Positions 60,853 through 64,000 of a stretch of 64,000 nucleotides of DNA are shown here, one piece after another. The position numbers and the translations under genes are program-made. Within the stretch, counting starts at the first letter, position 1. Each line of letters opens with the position of its first letter. The DNA comes from Diorhabda sublineata (Eukaryota; Arthropoda; Insecta; Coleoptera; Chrysomelidae): NCBI RefSeq assembly GCF_026230105.1, contig NC_079483.1, positions 8,549,312-8,613,311 on the forward strand, given 5' to 3'. The notes beneath the pieces were generated by a model. That model was not told where the DNA came from. It worked only from the letters and a program-made list of their open reading frames with translations, and ran no database searches.

Positions 60853-62739
60853 TATAAACCTTGAACTTTCAACGAACTAGGTGCTAAAAATCTGACTAAA
60901 AGATCGTCATTTGTCTGCAGTGAGTCAATTTTGGAAAAAGAATTAGTTACCACGAAAACTTATAACCGAACTAAAAATCATCTCTCCTGATAGACCAAAC
61001 TGAGAAGATAGATCTTTGAATGAGACGAGAAAGGTCTAAAGCACAAATGGTGGTGGAATCAACTTTTGGTATTAAGCAACGAAACTAAATCCAAAATCTA
61101 TCAAGAAAAGTTAAATATTTGAGCTGTACTCAACCAGAAAATAAAACCAAAAGCGGATAATTAAGTTTTTGAGAATCCCTGCGGAGTTGCCAGTTTCCTA
61201 AAGGACTCCTCTCCAGATGGAAGATAGAGAAACGCCTCCAAGTTATGGGTGGTACCGGAAAAATGAAATGTACGGGGCCGCACCAAACACTATCATATTG
61301 CAGAGCACTAGCCGCAAAATTACTGATATGATCTCATTGACGAATAGTTTCTCTAAGGATTTATACTCAGAAAGTTGCAGGCAATCATCAGATACTGAAA
61401 AATAACCGGTTGTGAAACTACGATTGATAAAGCAACGGAAAACCTTTCCATAATATAGCTAGAAGGATCCCTGAACATTCTGGTGGATGGGAAACTGAAA
61501 AATCAGACGAATAAGCAAAAACTATCCCATGGTTTCATTGACAAAAGAACTGGAGATGGTATTCTGAACAGGTAGTTGGAAATGGCTTGCGGTACATTAA
61601 AAACATCTCCAGAAAGTACTGGATTGATTGTTTTATCAGATTCGAAATAAATAAAGTTATTATCGATTCGATTACTGGTCATTGGTATGTCCGAATCAAC
61701 TTTAATGTGGATTTCGTGAATAAATTCTTACTTGATACTTCCTATAGAAAATATAAGACACTCCTATTAACCGACATGCTGATAAAACCATAAATCAAAC
61801 GCCGTTTTGTAAAAAAGAAACAAGAAAATATTGTTTTCTCATTCCGCTACTTCATATTTTATTTTAGCAATGTTGCCAAATTATCAAAGCAAAAGTTTTC
61901 GATCGACTTGGTTTATCCACACATATATATATATTTAAATATACGAGGGAGGTTTGATTATTCGTTGAATTAAGATTTAAATAGTTGGTGCTCTGAAATA
62001 ACGGTTCGGTTAATCAATTCTAATCTCGTCGGGAGCCACCTGTTTATCCTGATTTAGTATCACTTCGATGTAACTGTTTTATGAGCTTTTCTCATCCAAA
62101 AATCTTGTTTATAAGTTTTTTATTGTGTTTTGTTCCGTCACCAGCTCTTAGAATTCACTTTTGACTTTCTTTTTTAATTAAGGACGAGTTTTAAGTTGTT
62201 TATCAACTGTCATTTTGTATTTTTTTTTTTCAAAAATTAGTACAGTTTTAATGTCCGTATTTGTATAATTCATTCCGTATCATTATGGTTGACGTTTCGC
62301 AGTCAATCTTATTAATATCAGTTGTTTTTTTCTTCTTCTGTACTAAATATAAATTTTAAATATATATTAAACAACAGGGGGTATGTCGTACACGCCTTTT
62401 CGCTATAACTTTTGATTTAATACTCTTTTTAGTATGGAATGATGTTGAAGCTCAATTGAAATTTTCAGTAAGAAATCTAACCTCAAAAATTTTATGTTCA
62501 ATCGTATTTGCTTCGAACCGTAACTAACGCCCTCTATAATCACTTCCAGAACATATTTGTATAAAATTTTATTACAATGCTGCTAGTAGTTTCGTAAAAA
62601 TCGTAAAAATTGTGTCTTTTTTTTTAATGCACTTTGTATTGATTAAAAACGGCGTTACGAAATTTCTTTACTAAATAAATTCTAATTATTTACGTTGAGA
62701 CGGTGTTACCTTTTTCAAGTCACTCTGTATATAAAGGCC
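60853..62739. other. Interval between the two 345-bp arrays
   Basis: The first part (60860-61600) is less AT-rich than the rest of the window and holds several short frames (for example 61217-61405 and 61587-61793) with no recognisable domain. They could be fragments of an unrecognised element. The right part is AT-rich. At about 62374 AACAGGGGGTATGTCGTACA resembles the start of a TACAGGG-type element. Confidence 0.45.
61944..61970 (+). mobile_element. Second mariner-like terminal repeat
   Basis: TA at 61942-61943 followed by CGAGGGAGGTTTGATTATTC matches the left terminal repeat at 57304 for its first 13 bases. It has the same orientation and also lies to the left of a 345-bp array (62740 onward). 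No transposase or right end is seen in the window. Confidence 0.5.
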
Positions 62740-64000
62740 TTTTTATTTATTACTAGTAATTTTATCATCTCTAAATATACAGGGTAGTAAAATAAAGGTA
62801 ATTTATCTGAATGCTTGGGTACCTAACGTAATTGAACGCCCCGTATCTCAGAAAGGAATTAGCTTAGAACTTTTTCAATTTTTTTTATTAAAAAGACCTC
62901 TTTCAAGAATACTTTTCGAAATATGAATTAAAAATCTCTTCTATTTCATCTTGTGAGATTTTTCTAGAAAAATTTTACCTATATTTTTTCAACTTAATCT
63001 TCGACTTAGATTCTTGTAAATATTTTCCATGTTTAATAAAACATTGTTCCACAAATCGACGAACTTTCACATTTTCGTGAAACTTTCATATTATTTCTCA
63101 ATATACAGGGCGTTGAAGTAAAAATACACGTTTTCTTATTATTTTGATACTTAACGTTACTAAACGCCCTGTATCTCATAAATGACACAATTTACAACTA
63201 TCTAAATTTTTTTTATTAAGAAGACGCCCTTTTGGAATGCTTCTCCAGCATATGAGTTCGAAAATTCCTTTATTGTATCCTGTAGGATTTTTTCAATAAT
63301 GACAAGACTTTTTTTAAAAAATATTTTTTACCTATATTTTTTTTACTTAATCTTCGACTTAGATTCTTGTAAATATTTTCCAAGTTTAATAAAGTATTGC
63401 TCCATAAATCGACGAACTTTCAGATTTCTGCGCATATTATTTCTCAATATACAGGGCCTTGAAGTAAAAATACACGTTTTCTTATTATTTTGATACTTAA
63501 CGTTACTAAACGCCCTGTATCTCATAAATGACACAATTTACAACTATCTAAATTTTTTTTATTAAGAAGACGCCCTTTTGGAATGCTTCTCCAGCATATG
63601 AGTTCGAAAATTCCTTTATTGTATCCTGTAGGATTTTTTCAATAATGACAAGACTTTTTTTAAAAAATATTTTTTACCTATATTTTTTTTACTTAATCTT
63701 CGACTTAGATTCTTGTAAATATTTTCCAAGTTTAATAAAGTATTGCTCCATAAATCGACGAACTTTCAGATTTCTGCGCATATTATTTCTCAATATACAG
63801 GGCCTTGAAGTAAAAATACACTTTTTCTTATTATTTTGATACTTAACGTTACTAAACGCCCTATATCTCATAAATGACACAATTTACAACTATCTAAATT
63901 TTTTTTATCAAGAAGACGCCCTTTTGGAATGCTTCTCCAGCATATGAGTTCGAAAATTCCTTTATTGTATCCTGTAGGATTTTTTCAATAATGACAAGAC
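62740..64000 (+). repeat. 345-bp satellite, family I, block 2 (about 4 copies, continues beyond the window)
   Basis: Same unit as block 1. Hairpin landmarks lie near 62776 (diverged ATACAGGGTAGT form), 63102, 63447 and 63793, at 345-346 bp. The last two share a CAGGGCCTTG variant and TTTCTGCGCATATT. The first, divergent unit has AAAGACCTCTTTCAAG followed by CGAAATATGAATT, which matches the divergent first unit of block 1 (AAAGACCCCTTTCAAG near 57427). Both blocks therefore begin with the same boundary unit. Confidence 0.92.

Noticed and set aside
61217..61793. Short frames in the G+C-richer interval as host genes
   Set aside because: No domain, no splice-supported continuation and no start context that I can defend.
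58529..63880. Paired plus and minus frames of 63-64 codons repeating every 345 bp
   Set aside because: By-products of the 345-bp repeat; the frame content is not recognisable and both strands are open in the same place.

Overview
The window looks like heterochromatin or other gene-poor DNA from an insect genome. It is AT-rich, has no intact host gene that I can recognise, holds decayed mariner transposases, foldback elements starting with TACAGGGTGTCCC, and degenerate TTAGG-like tracts. A beetle or another insect with a large satellite-rich genome would fit, but the order is a guess. There is no prokaryotic gene organisation. The open reading frames present come from tandem repeats whose period lacks stop codons, from the arms of inverted repeats, or from transposase remnants.

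Layout, left to right. A 61-bp satellite (family A) fills 1-854 and 2146-4034. Family B, a 41-bp monomer organised as a 10-monomer unit of 407/408 bp, fills about 5630-11500. Family C, built from a 10-bp word close to GATTTCTGTC, dominates 12430-30650 in one orientation. It ranges from degenerate sequence to a nearly pure 10-bp array at 15300-17010, and to higher-order repeats of about 595, 181 and 224 bp. It is interrupted by a separate 153-bp satellite (family D, 17581-19210). A perfect-architecture foldback element lies at 32366-33620, with a second copy at 55597-56849. A 122-bp satellite (family E) fills 35480-36960 and 38498-44010; each half of its unit aligns with the family A monomer. 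A mariner pseudogene (37810-38497, minus) lies between the two family E blocks. Family F (60-61 bp) fills 45430-46715. Family G (about 354 bp) fills 47470-49360, with remnants at 54230-54690. Family H, a 10-bp TTATCATCTT array, fills 49940-53665. Family I (345 bp, each unit with an internal hairpin) fills 57390-60165 and 62740 to the window end. The first family I block lies between matching mariner terminal inverted repeats (57304 and 60852), with a transposase remnant on its right.

There is no gene network to describe. The biological content is a dense record of satellite birth, amplification and decay: hierarchical repeats, shared ancestry between separate arrays, and transposons that border or appear to carry arrays. 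Array copy numbers may be distorted by assembly. All repeat lengths given here were counted by hand from anchor positions.
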